Shown piece by piece: positions 32,834 to 41,191 of a DNA stretch of 64,000 nt. Numbering within the stretch: the first letter of the stretch is position 1; the number at the start of each line of letters is the position of its first letter. This DNA comes from DAOLCO01 sp964612555. GTDB lineage: Bacteria; Bdellovibrionota_C; UBA2361; SZUA-149; DAOLCO01. The stretch is from positions 1-64,000 of the forward strand of contig CAZTBW010000009.1 in the NCBI GenBank assembly GCA_964612555.1, given 5' to 3'. A model generated the notes under the pieces. It made no database searches and had not been told where the DNA came from. It saw only the letters and a program-made list of their open reading frames with translations. The translations under genes and the position numbers were made by a program.

Positions 32834-35674
32834 TTATTTTAACATCGGTATATCACCCGGTAGCCCGTGCTGATACACTTTTACTGATTTTGTGGCAGAA
32901 TCTCTTATAAACCACTCACCTGATGCATTCCTGTACACGGCAAGTTCTGCTGCCTGACTTCCCGGAGTAATCAATCTGCAACCGGGGGTATCACCGAGTG
33001 AACCAAATGTTGATACTTGAACTCCTCCTTCAGCGTTCACTCCGTACCAGTCAAGCATGTTCTTTTCATTGACTCGAACCATGTAGCGATCATCTCTGCC
33101 GGCTCCGTTTCTATCGCAGGCAAGAGGAGTATCTCCCGGCATTCCCCATGGTAGAGAGAGAAGGGGTGTGTCGTTAGCGTCTTTGATAGTCCAGAATCGT
33201 ATTAGTTGCCAGATAGCAACAAATTGAGAAATACCATTTCCGGTAAAATCTCCAATAAGCGGGTCATTTGCAAATCCCCCGAGTTGTATTTGGCGAAAGC
33301 TGTTTGAATTACCATGTATGGCAGATGTCCTGTCATATCCACCTCCAGAAAGTAAGGTGTAGAACATTCCGACTGAAGGTCGGTACACTACAAGATCATG
33401 TATGCCATCCCCGTCAAAATCCCCAACAAGCGGTATGTCTCCGTTCAGTCCCCATTGCAGGGCTTGTAGTGAAGCATGTTTGGTGCTTGAGTTTCTAAAA
33501 TACCAGGTACCATCTGCGGGTCGCCACACGGCAATATCTGCTTTTTTATCTCCGTCAAAATCCCCGATTAGTGGAACATCTCCGGGAAGCCCATGTTGAA
33601 TCGCTATTCTTTTATCAGGGCTGAATTTTTCAGATGATGGAAGAATGTACCATGTACCGTTTGAAGGTCTCCATACGATAAGGTCACTGACTCCATCCCC
33701 ATCAAAATCAGCATGTTGATATGATGAGTTTAATGAAAATGACCAGGAAGACCGGTTGGAGAAGAAAGACTGGTCTACTGAATGATGTGATACCACTAAT
33801 TGTTCTCCGGTAGTGCTGCTGGTTGGTACAATTGAAGTAGTTTTCATTGCACCATGGTCAAATGAAGTGTTATTCACGTTTATTTTGTCAAAGTTAAAAC
33901 GAATGCTTCCATTTGAATGAAGTACGAGCTGAAATCTAACTTCACGCTCTGGAGCACTGTGTTGTACGTAGAGGTAGGGGATGACTACCCATGTTATTGT
34001 TACCTTGTTTGATTCTTCATGCCACCAGACCCCTCCATGGGAAGAGTGTAGAGCGGGAAGGTAGTCATGGTGAGCAGCGCTGATACCTTCGTAAATGCCC
34101 GGGGCAAAATCAGGAGCGGTGGGAGCAGACTCATTATCCAGAAGAGGTAGTACTCTTCCGTTTGTAGAAACTGCAATCTTGTTGAAGCTGCGATCAAAAA
34201 ATGGGAAGGAGAATGGAAGTTGTTTTGTGATGTATGCATCATCTGCCTGTGAGATTCGTACCCCCAGAGTTTCATTGTAGGCAAAAGGTAGTGATTTCTT
34301 GATATATGACTTTCCGGCGGGCAGGGGAGGAAGTGGGGTTGTTCTTTCCTTTAGTGCACGTGCCGCACTGAGCATACCACCGGTTCTTACCAGTCCATTT
34401 AATGAGCTGAGCGGTTTTGCGGAAGCCACGATACGATTTTTAAGTTGCTGCATGGACAGGTTCGGTTCTTTTGAAAGTAATAGTGCGGCAACTCCGCTTA
34501 CAAAAGGTGCCGCCATGCTTGTCCCCGATTGAGAAGAGAAAGAGCCGTTTGTGAAGGTACTGAGAATGTTCACTCCGGGTGCGGCAATATGTACTTTGTT
34601 ACGACCGTAATTGGAAAAGTTCGCCAGATTGCCATCTCTATCCAGTGCCGCAACCGATAGTACGTTATCGATATTGTAATTTGCGGGGTATGATCCCATA
34701 GTATCGTTATTGCGACCCTGATTTCCTGCCGCGGCAACAAACAGGATTCCGTTTTGATTTGCAGATTTGATGGCATTTTCAAGTGCCAGTGAATAGGTGT
34801 TTCCACCCCAGGAGTTGTTAAGAACTTTTATATTGACTCCTTTTTTCTTCATATTGATTGCATATTCGATAGTTTCTATGGCATCTGCCATGTTGCCGGT
34901 TCCGTCAGCTTTGAGAAATTTAAGAGCCATGATTTTGCTTTTCCAGGCTACCCCACTCACTCCAAATGCATTATTCCCCCGAGCGGCAATGATTCCGGCA
35001 ACATGAGTTCCATGTCCGTTATCGTCGTATGGGTTTCCTGATTTGTTAGCCGCATTGTATCCATGGATGTCATCAATGATGCCGTTCCCATCGGAATCAA
35101 CCCCATCTTTTTGTTCAAATGGGTTTACCCACATGTTATCTTTAAGATCAGGATGATCGTGCTGCACTCCTGTATCTATCACTCCGATAACTACTTCCTC
35201 TGAGCCGGTTGTAAGTCCCCAGGCTTCTGTAGCTTCGATATCAATTGCACTTGCAGTGGTGTTTTTAAGCCCCCACTGCTCGTTAAATCGTGAATCATTC
35301 GGAGTGGCGAGGGTGTGTACTGTAAAATTCGGTTCAAAAAATTCGATAATTCCAGCCGCAAGCAGTTCCTTGATGGTTTTAGTGTCAAGTTCTTTGAATG
35401 TCTGCTCTTCTACGAGGCTGCTTTTACTTGTTTCAAATTCTTTGAGTTGAAATAACCCGAGCTCATTTGAAATGATATATTTTTGGGCGGGTGTGAGGAT
35501 GTCATGAAATTTTGTAAGATATTCTCCCTGAACAAAATCAGTTTCCGTGTAGGCGTTTTCTATGGGAAGAAAGACTAGCAGCAGTATAACACTACTGGTC
35601 TGGATTTTATTTGATTGAAGTACGAAAACACGAAAAAACGATACAACCGCTGAGAACAACCTTAGTAGCTTCAT
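32834..35674 (-). CDS. Secreted subtilisin-like (S8) protease with FG-GAP-like repeats
   Basis: 946 residues. After a hydrophobic signal region (about 28-42) comes a propeptide-like segment, then a complete S8 domain: Asp167 (VIDTGVQHDHPDL), His221 (NGHGTHVAGI), oxyanion Asn318 (AAAGNQG) and Ser386 (SGTSMAAPFVSG). A beta-sandwich of about 190 residues follows (PLPPLPAGKSYIKKSLPFAYN). The C-terminus has six FG-GAP/VCBS-like units (DFDGDGVSDLIVWRPSNGTW, DFDGDKKADIAVWRPADGTW, and so on) with calcium-loop DxDGDG motifs and the refrain QHGLPGD; the last two are degenerate. Probably an extracellular calcium-stabilised protease. It could process the neighbouring surface proteins or act on prey or biomass; neither can be decided here. 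Confidence 0.93.
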   Translation of the reverse strand: MKLLRLFSAVVSFFRVFVLQSNKIQTSSVILLLVFLPIENAYTETDFVQGEYLTKFHDILTPAQKYIISNELGLFQLKEFETSKSSLVEEQTFKELDTKTIKELLAAGIIEFFEPNFTVHTLATPNDSRFNEQWGLKNTTASAIDIEATEAWGLTTGSEEVVIGVIDTGVQHDHPDLKDNMWVNPFEQKDGVDSDGNGIIDDIHGYNAANKSGNPYDDNGHGTHVAGIIAARGNNAFGVSGVAWKSKIMALKFLKADGTGNMADAIETIEYAINMKKKGVNIKVLNNSWGGNTYSLALENAIKSANQNGILFVAAAGNQGRNNDTMGSYPANYNIDNVLSVAALDRDGNLANFSNYGRNKVHIAAPGVNILSTFTNGSFSSQSGTSMAAPFVSGVAALLLSKEPNLSMQQLKNRIVASAKPLSSLNGLVRTGGMLSAARALKERTTPLPPLPAGKSYIKKSLPFAYNETLGVRISQADDAYITKQLPFSFPFFDRSFNKIAVSTNGRVLPLLDNESAPTAPDFAPGIYEGISAAHHDYLPALHSSHGGVWWHEESNKVTITWVVIPYLYVQHSAPEREVRFQLVLHSNGSIRFNFDKINVNNTSFDHGAMKTTSIVPTSSTTGEQLVVSHHSVDQSFFSNRSSWSFSLNSSYQHADFDGDGVSDLIVWRPSNGTWYILPSSEKFSPDKRIAIQHGLPGDVPLIGDFDGDKKADIAVWRPADGTWYFRNSSTKHASLQALQWGLNGDIPLVGDFDGDGIHDLVVYRPSVGMFYTLLSGGGYDRTSAIHGNSNSFRQIQLGGFANDPLIGDFTGNGISQFVAIWQLIRFWTIKDANDTPLLSLPWGMPGDTPLACDRNGAGRDDRYMVRVNEKNMLDWYGVNAEGGVQVSTFGSLGDTPGCRLITPGSQAAELAVYRNASGEWFIRDSATKSVKVYQHGLPGDIPMLK

Positions 35675-35825
35675 CCTGATACTGCCTTAGATAAAGTAAA
35701 TAAACATCAAGACCTGATAACGATCTTACAGCTTGTATCGGTGCAGTTTGGGATTGGCTTTAGGAATTTTTCTTAGAAGGGTGAGAGTCGGGAAATGGTA
35801 AAATGTCCGTGGTTATTTGTACTTA

Positions 35826-36557
35826 TCAGTCCTTATACTCATTTTCCAGCTCTGTCATTAATTTCATTTTCATTCTTTCCCTGACTCTTTTACTTGCTCC
35901 CTGGTACTGGTTTACCAGTGAGGGAGGGGCGGATGAAAAAATATTTGTGAGAACCTCTGTGTAGAGCTCCTTGTCTTCGGATTTAAATCTCCGGAGCTTG
36001 CTGCAAGAGGTGGTAAGTTTATTTTTTGCTATTACTGACACTCTTTTCTGTGATGCATAAAGTGCAACGGCATCAAGGTGTTTTGATACTTCCTGAAGAA
36101 ACAGTTCAAGAGCTCCTTTTTTTCTTGCAAGTTCATTTCTAAGTTTGATTTTGGCGGTGACTTCTGCCATCTCACGAAGATTATCGGCAGAATATGGCTC
36201 AAAAAGAAAGCCATCCAGACCATTGAGCATGCTTTCAGCTACTATTTCGTTTTCCTGATGTTTGGTTTTCATTACATTTATGAAAGCCCACTCTTTGCCT
36301 CTTGGAGTTTTCTTTACCTTGGTGATAAAATCAGAAACATCTTCCCCACTAAAACGATACGAGACAGTGACAACATCAATCGCGTCGCTTCCATCTCCAA
36401 AATTGATCGCATCTTCGAGAGAGTTGCAGAAGAGAACTTTTTTAAAGCTGGGAAGAGCCATGGCGGTGTCCTTAAGCATGGATCTGCTTTTAGGATCCGG
36501 GTCAATAATCAGAATGTTATATCTGTCAAAACCTGCCATGTGCCAGCAACCATTCAC
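35826..36557 (-). CDS. Pseudo-receiver (response-regulator-like) protein
   Basis: 243 residues; start at 36557 or at an in-frame ATG at 36539. Residues 12-140 have the CheY layout (YNILIIDPDPKSRSMLKD, then beta-strands and NLREMAEVTAKIKLRNELARK). The acidic pocket pair is partly kept (IIDPDP), but the strand that should carry the phosphorylated Asp reads DVVTVSYRFSG, without Asp at that place, and the conserved Lys-Pro is Glu-Pro (FLFEPYS). The C-terminal 100 residues are helical and highly charged. It probably signals without phosphorylation, perhaps by protein contacts. Partner unknown. Confidence 0.6.
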   Translation of the reverse strand: MNGCWHMAGFDRYNILIIDPDPKSRSMLKDTAMALPSFKKVLFCNSLEDAINFGDGSDAIDVVTVSYRFSGEDVSDFITKVKKTPRGKEWAFINVMKTKHQENEIVAESMLNGLDGFLFEPYSADNLREMAEVTAKIKLRNELARKKGALELFLQEVSKHLDAVALYASQKRVSVIAKNKLTTSCSKLRRFKSEDKELYTEVLTNIFSSAPPSLVNQYQGASKRVRERMKMKLMTELENEYKD

Positions 36558-36683
36558 TCTATATATCTATAGTTACAGGTAATATCGGAAACCTGAAACT
36601 ATTTCTTGAGTGAAAAAAGGGCTATGTCCAGGTGTAAGTATTTAAAACGATTGACTCAAATGGCAACGGACATAAAATTTCAG

Positions 36684-37079
36684 CTAGAAAATCTTTTTTG
36701 AAAGCAGAAAAGCAAGAAAGTAGATACCCCCAAGAGCAATGAACACCCTTCCCCCGAATTGAACCACCTGATAGAAATCCCTTCTTGCCTGAGCTTTTTT
36801 TTCTTGTGCCAGGAGGCGTGGAGGTGAGTCAATGGTAAACTTGAGCCGCTGAAGAGGAGACAGTCGATCTTCGGGATTTACTGTTTTTAATCTGCCTTCA
36901 AGCTCTTTGACGATTTCATCATATTGCTCATATTTGAACTGACCAACCCAGAGGTTCCCGATGCCAAGGGCAAGCAGGAAAAAACACGGCACTAAAAATC
37001 TGGCTTTACTGGAAAGTGCTGTGTTCTGGTCTTCGTAAAGTGAATTCTGAGCTGATGACATATACTCATTTTCTAACAC
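36684..37079 (-). CDS. Small membrane protein with two transmembrane segments
   Basis: 131 residues; an internal ATG at 37061 is an equally good start. Transmembrane segments are FLVPCFFLLALGIGNLWVG (about 29-47) and VFIALGGIYFLAFLLS (about 111-126), separated by a charged loop of about 60 residues with possible coiled-coil character (YEQYDEIVKELEGRL). No family recognised. Divergent from the cbs operon. Confidence 0.6.
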   Translation of the reverse strand: MLENEYMSSAQNSLYEDQNTALSSKARFLVPCFFLLALGIGNLWVGQFKYEQYDEIVKELEGRLKTVNPEDRLSPLQRLKFTIDSPPRLLAQEKKAQARRDFYQVVQFGGRVFIALGGIYFLAFLLSKKIF

Positions 37080-37099
37080 ATTATTGCCTTGTCGCCACT

Positions 37100-37134
37100 C
37101 CCCTTCGCCCCTTACGGGTGCTTCGGGGGGGGGG
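37100..37134 (-). repeat. GAAGCACCC hairpin element, reverse orientation
   Basis: On the minus strand it reads a C-run, GAAGCACCC, GTAA, GGGG, CGAA, GGGG: the same plan as the GC-rich tail of the 245-bp repeats (304-336, 8802-8835) and the terminator loop at 10939-10950. It lies between divergent genes, where a terminator would not be expected. Confidence 0.7.
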
Positions 37135-37223
37135 ATTTTTACTTAGCAATAATGCAACATTCAGTATATATTATAACAAAACGAAAGATTAAAAAAACAA
37201 TTCATCACTATACTGGTATTTTT

Positions 37224-37610
37224 ATGCACTACCAAGATAAAGAAAAATATAGGGACAGGGGCATTACTTCTCTTGGGACGCTGATATTTATTCTTATAAT
37301 AGCCATACTTGTTTTTCTAGGCTCCCAGATCATTCCCTTTTACTATTCCTACTACGAGATTCAGGGGCTTATGCAGGCGCAGGCGGATAAAGCTTCAGAG
37401 TTGAGTGACAAGGAAATACTTCAGAACATACGCCAGGCAATCAAGCGCCTGAACATACCTGCTGACCCGGAAGAGGATTTGAGACTGAACCGTTTTAATG
37501 GGAAGGTGGTAATTGATCTATCTTATCAGGAAGTATTATATGTAGATTTTGGTAATGATTTTGATTATGATCTTTGGACGTTTCATTTTAATCCGAGAGG
37601 TGAGCGGTGA
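37224..37610 (+). CDS. DUF4845-like single-pass membrane protein
   Basis: 128 residues from the ATG at 37224; longer in-frame starts would run through the GC-rich repeat and are unlikely. The N-terminal RGITSLGTLIFILIIAILVF segment is an inner-membrane anchor of the pilin-like form seen in DUF4845 proteins, followed by a periplasmic region of about 85 residues (FYYSYYEIQGLMQAQADKA). It overlaps the next gene by four bases (GTGA), so it heads a three-gene operon with cbs and a lipid kinase. Function unknown. Confidence 0.6.
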   Translation: MHYQDKEKYRDRGITSLGTLIFILIIAILVFLGSQIIPFYYSYYEIQGLMQAQADKASELSDKEILQNIRQAIKRLNIPADPEEDLRLNRFNGKVVIDLSYQEVLYVDFGNDFDYDLWTFHFNPRGER

Positions 37611-39007
37611 CTATTTACTCCAGTATACTTGATGCTATCGGGAATACCCCTTTAATAGAACTGAACAAATGGGTTGATACGTCCAGGATGGCTCGTGTTC
37701 TCCTCAAGGCGGAGCAGCTTGAGCCAAGTGGTTCCTTAAAAGACCGGATGGCAAAAAAAATCATTGAGGATGCAGAGGTAAATGGCAGTCTGAAACCGGG
37801 TGGGGTAGTTATAGAGGCAACAGCCGGGAATACGGGTCTTTCTCTTGCTATGGTTTGTGCAGTGAAAGGTTACAAGACCATTTTTGTTATGCCGGATAAG
37901 TTCAGTGTTGAAAAAATCAATATGCTCAAGGCATATGGGTCTGAGATCGTTACCACTCCAACGAATGTTCCCGACGGTCACCCTGATTCATGGAGAGAGG
38001 TCGCAAAGAGGATCGCTGAAAGCACTCCCAATTCGATTTATATCGATCAGTTTTTTAATCAAACAAATGTTCAGGCGCATTATGAGACCACAGGTCGTGA
38101 ACTGTGGGAGCAGACAAATGGAGAGATAGATGTTCTTATTGCCGGTGCGGGTTCCGGTGGAACTATATCCGGAGCGGGAAGATATTTGAAAGAACAAGCC
38201 GCCCGGGCTGGAAAAGAAGTCAGGATAATCCTGATGGATCCCGTGGGCAGCTCCTATTATGATGAGTACTATAAAAAAGGAAAGAGCCCCAAACAGGGCT
38301 GGAAGCTTGAGGGTATCGGGAATGATTTCGTTCCGGGAGCACTCGATCTTTCCATTGTGGATGAGGTGAGAAAAATCAGCGACAAGACCGCCTTTTTCTA
38401 CGCAAGAAAACTGGCTCGGGAGCAGGGGCTTCTGGTTGGAGATACTTCCGGGGCAGGGGTAGGAGTGGCTCTTGAAGTAGCAAGAGAGCTTGGTGCCGGA
38501 AAAACGGTAGTATGCCTCCTTTGTGATTCGGGGAACCGTTATGTCTCAAAAATTTATAACGATGAGTGGATGAAATCCAATGGTTTTGGAACATTGGGAT
38601 TTGAGTTGCATGAGGGTACGGTAGCAGATGTACTTTCTTTTAAAGGTTCAAGCGTGCTGTACGCAGACCCCGAGTCAAAAATCTCCGAGCTTGTTGAAAT
38701 TATGAGTGATATGGGTATCTCCCAGTTACCTCTTAAAACTCTCTCAGGGGGTGAGCATCTTATGATACACGAGTCTGATATTATGGAGGCGTTACTCTCA
38801 GGTGCAAAGAGACCCGATGACAATATTACAGAGCTGGCTAAACCATTACAGGGAAAAGTCCGTATGGGAGATGATATTGCCATGGTAGAATCACTGCTTG
38901 ATGCAAATAATGTTGCTGTAGTTGTAGACACAACCGACGCCATTTGCGGTATAATCAGTCGTATTGATATCGTCCGCTATCTCAGCGAGTCAAAAGCCTC
39001 AGCATGA
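37607..39007 (+). CDS. cbs: Cystathionine beta-synthase with C-terminal CBS domains
   Basis: 466 residues, GTG start. PLP fold-type II enzyme: the Schiff-base Lys45 in GSLKDRMA, EATAGNTGLSLA (asparagine loop, about 70-81), the phosphate-binding GAGSGGTISG (about 180-189) and DTSGAGVGVALE are all present. The C-terminal part from about residue 330 has a CBS pair (SELVEIMSDMGISQLPLK, VVDTTDAICGIISRIDI), the regulatory layout of cystathionine beta-synthase rather than the shorter cysteine synthase. It condenses serine and homocysteine into cystathionine and can also generate H2S. ahcY at 48113, elsewhere in the window, produces homocysteine and so supplies its substrate. Confidence 0.92.
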   Translation: MTIYSSILDAIGNTPLIELNKWVDTSRMARVLLKAEQLEPSGSLKDRMAKKIIEDAEVNGSLKPGGVVIEATAGNTGLSLAMVCAVKGYKTIFVMPDKFSVEKINMLKAYGSEIVTTPTNVPDGHPDSWREVAKRIAESTPNSIYIDQFFNQTNVQAHYETTGRELWEQTNGEIDVLIAGAGSGGTISGAGRYLKEQAARAGKEVRIILMDPVGSSYYDEYYKKGKSPKQGWKLEGIGNDFVPGALDLSIVDEVRKISDKTAFFYARKLAREQGLLVGDTSGAGVGVALEVARELGAGKTVVCLLCDSGNRYVSKIYNDEWMKSNGFGTLGFELHEGTVADVLSFKGSSVLYADPESKISELVEIMSDMGISQLPLKTLSGGEHLMIHESDIMEALLSGAKRPDDNITELAKPLQGKVRMGDDIAMVESLLDANNVAVVVDTTDAICGIISRIDIVRYLSESKASA

Positions 39008-39906
39008 CCGCAGTCAGAAAGGTTGGTATTATTTTTAATCCCCGATCTGGTAAGGGTCGGGGTTCATCTCTTGCCTCTTCCATCTCTGTGTATTTGAGTT
39101 CCAAAAAACTTCGGGTCAGGTCTCGGGAGTCTTTAAGGAAATATCAGGAGAATGATATGCAGGGGTTTTTGTCAGAAAACGAGGTGCTTGTGATCGTTGG
39201 TGGTGACGGTACTTTCCGGGATACCATACCGTTTCTTGCATCTACCAATATTCCCGTTGTTCTTTTCCCTGCGGGAAATGAAAGTCTTGTGGCAAAACAA
39301 TTTTCAGTAAGCACCTCGATTCCCGATCTCTATGAGAGAATCATGAGGTACCGGATTGAGAAACATTTTTTTTGTTTATGTAACGATATTCCGTTTTTTT
39401 TGATGGCAAGTGTCGGTTTTGATTCCGAGGTTGTAAAACGGGTTGATCAGATACGAACTAAAGAAAGCTCAAACTTGCTCTACTTCAGGGCTTTCCTGAA
39501 AGCGATTTTTTCTTACAGACAGCCTCGTATCACTATTCAAAGTCATCAAAAAGATGGTGATAGTAACCAACAGTTTTTCCCCACAAGCATTTCAGGTTCG
39601 TGTATCGTTGCTAATTCATCGATGTATGCCAGAAATTTTTTACCCGCCGCTGAAGCAAGTTCCGGACATGATGAATTTTTTGTGAGATTCTTTTTGGATG
39701 ATAAGAATAAAGAAATTTTTAACTGGTTTCGTTCTGCTGTTTTTGGAACACCACTTTCCCTTGCTTCTACCCGACACCATTATCTGGGTGCGCTGAAATT
39801 TATAACAGACACGGCAATGCCTCTTCAGCTTGATGGAGATTATGCAGGTGACTTTTCTGAACTGACTTTCAAGAAATCAAACCAACAAATAGCATTTTTA
39901 GTATAA
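39004..39906 (+). CDS. Diacylglycerol/lipid kinase family protein
   Basis: 300 residues with the DAGK catalytic signature: GIIFNPRSGKGRGSS near the start and the nucleotide-binding VIVGGDGTFRD (GGDGT at 66-70), then PAGNESLVAKQF, in the position of the usual P-x-GT-x-ND segment. The C-terminal beta-domain (ALKFITDTAMPLQLDGDYAG) fits the family. It phosphorylates a lipid with a free hydroxyl, such as diacylglycerol, at the inner membrane. ATGA overlap with cbs indicates coupling. The altered GNESLV motif leaves the exact lipid substrate open. Confidence 0.82.
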   Translation: MTAVRKVGIIFNPRSGKGRGSSLASSISVYLSSKKLRVRSRESLRKYQENDMQGFLSENEVLVIVGGDGTFRDTIPFLASTNIPVVLFPAGNESLVAKQFSVSTSIPDLYERIMRYRIEKHFFCLCNDIPFFLMASVGFDSEVVKRVDQIRTKESSNLLYFRAFLKAIFSYRQPRITIQSHQKDGDSNQQFFPTSISGSCIVANSSMYARNFLPAAEASSGHDEFFVRFFLDDKNKEIFNWFRSAVFGTPLSLASTRHHYLGALKFITDTAMPLQLDGDYAGDFSELTFKKSNQQIAFLV

Positions 39907-39909
39907 GTC

Positions 39910-40140
39910 TTATTTTCTTTTCAGATCAAGACGATAGTACCCGGTAGCTCTTGGGTTTGTTTCACTTTCTATGCTTTCACGTGTTTCATATGAAGAGAGA
40001 TCATCGGGTGTATAGTCCGGATCATATTGTCTGTTATCCGCAATTGCGGAGCGTCTGTTCAGGAACATGATCAAGGCAACACACAGTATCCCGACAAACA
40101 ACATAAACAGAATGATTCGCAGCAGTATTGTTCCAATCAT
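39910..40140 (-). CDS. Small membrane protein
   Basis: 76 residues. One N-terminal hydrophobic span (TILLRIILFMLFVGILCVALIMF is about residues 4-26) followed by a polar, acidic tail (YDPDYTPDDLSSYETRESIE). Convergent with the lipid kinase, only three bases from its stop codon. No family recognised. Confidence 0.5.
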   Translation of the reverse strand: MIGTILLRIILFMLFVGILCVALIMFLNRRSAIADNRQYDPDYTPDDLSSYETRESIESETNPRATGYYRLDLKRK

Positions 40141-40235
40141 GGTAGCCCCCTTTTGAGTGTTTACAGTACCTCCCCCTAGGTATTATATCTTCCCAAGTGA
40201 CATCAGTGCTAGAATGGTTATTTTTTATAATAAAA

Positions 40236-41147
40236 TCAGTAGGGTAGGCTTGCATCAATAAGAGCTCTATAGCGCTCGGCTTCAAACCCCACCACTATAT
40301 TGTTACCTATTTTACTAAGAGGAATGCTTCCATGTACTTCGTAAAGTTGCATGGCTTGTGGATCTTTTTCCACATCGAATTTTTTGTACGCTATTTTTTC
40401 CTGAGTCAGGAAGCGTTCAAGCGCCTTGCAATGAGAGCACCACTCTGCAACATAAATTTCGACCAGAGCAGGGGTGGAGTTTTTACTCGTTTCATTTTTT
40501 GAAATATCTTCAGTAACAATAGGAAGCTCCGGAGCAGGCTCTCCCCCCGGAGTTCTATCATGGCGAGTTCTATCATGGCGAGTTTCTTCATGAGGAGTTC
40601 CGTCATACCCCTTTGCCGGGGGCAATCCCGAGTTCTGCACTCTCTTTCCCGGAACAGGTTTTTCCGGAACAGGACTCCTTATTTCAGGACTGGCTATTAT
40701 TTCAGCAGGAGGCGTTATCTCGACACTGTTTGTTGCAGTCCTGCTTATTTCTGCACTGTCTATTTCAAGACTTTCTGTTTCAGTGCGTGCTGTTTCAGGA
40801 TTGGGTATCGGGTCTTTATGGAGAGGCTTGGTTGTAGATTCCGATAGTGGACGGTCTCTCTGTACAGTTAATCTTCTGGCATCAGAAGGTGGAGAGATAA
40901 TCTCGTATTGATTTGAGCTTAGAGAAGGACGGGAAGACTCTTTCTTTACTGAAGAGGATGACCTTGCTTCAAGTTCGGAAGAAACAAAAAAAGCTTTCTT
41001 TTGAAACTCTTCCGGTATTTTTTCAATATTGCTGTGACAACTGAGAGTCCCGCCGACACGGTAACAGAATTTACCCTCGGCGCCAGCTTCGGTGCAGAAA
41101 AAAGAGGAGATTATTACAAGTAGGGAAAGGGTAAGTAGTTTATTCAT
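40236..41147 (-). CDS. Exported glutaredoxin-like protein with long variable linker
   Basis: About 303 residues from the ATG at 41147, which gives a clean signal sequence (LLTLSLLVIISSFFCTEAGA); an ATG at 41198 would overlap the helicase gene. After a short Cys-containing N-terminal domain (KFCYRVGGTLSCHS) comes a long low-complexity linker rich in Pro, Glu, Ser and Thr, with a DRTRHDRT-type repeat. The last 80 residues are a thioredoxin-fold, glutaredoxin-like domain with CxxC (EWCSHCKALERFL) and a SIPLSKIG cis-proline-like region. Likely a periplasmic thiol reductase or sensor. Last but one in the minus-strand run behind the Nudix and helicase genes. Confidence 0.72.
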   Translation of the reverse strand: MNKLLTLSLLVIISSFFCTEAGAEGKFCYRVGGTLSCHSNIEKIPEEFQKKAFFVSSELEARSSSSVKKESSRPSLSSNQYEIISPPSDARRLTVQRDRPLSESTTKPLHKDPIPNPETARTETESLEIDSAEISRTATNSVEITPPAEIIASPEIRSPVPEKPVPGKRVQNSGLPPAKGYDGTPHEETRHDRTRHDRTPGGEPAPELPIVTEDISKNETSKNSTPALVEIYVAEWCSHCKALERFLTQEKIAYKKFDVEKDPQAMQLYEVHGSIPLSKIGNNIVVGFEAERYRALIDASLPY

Positions 41148-41191
41148 AGGCGCCAATACTACACTAAAATAAAGGTAATTAGCAATCATAT

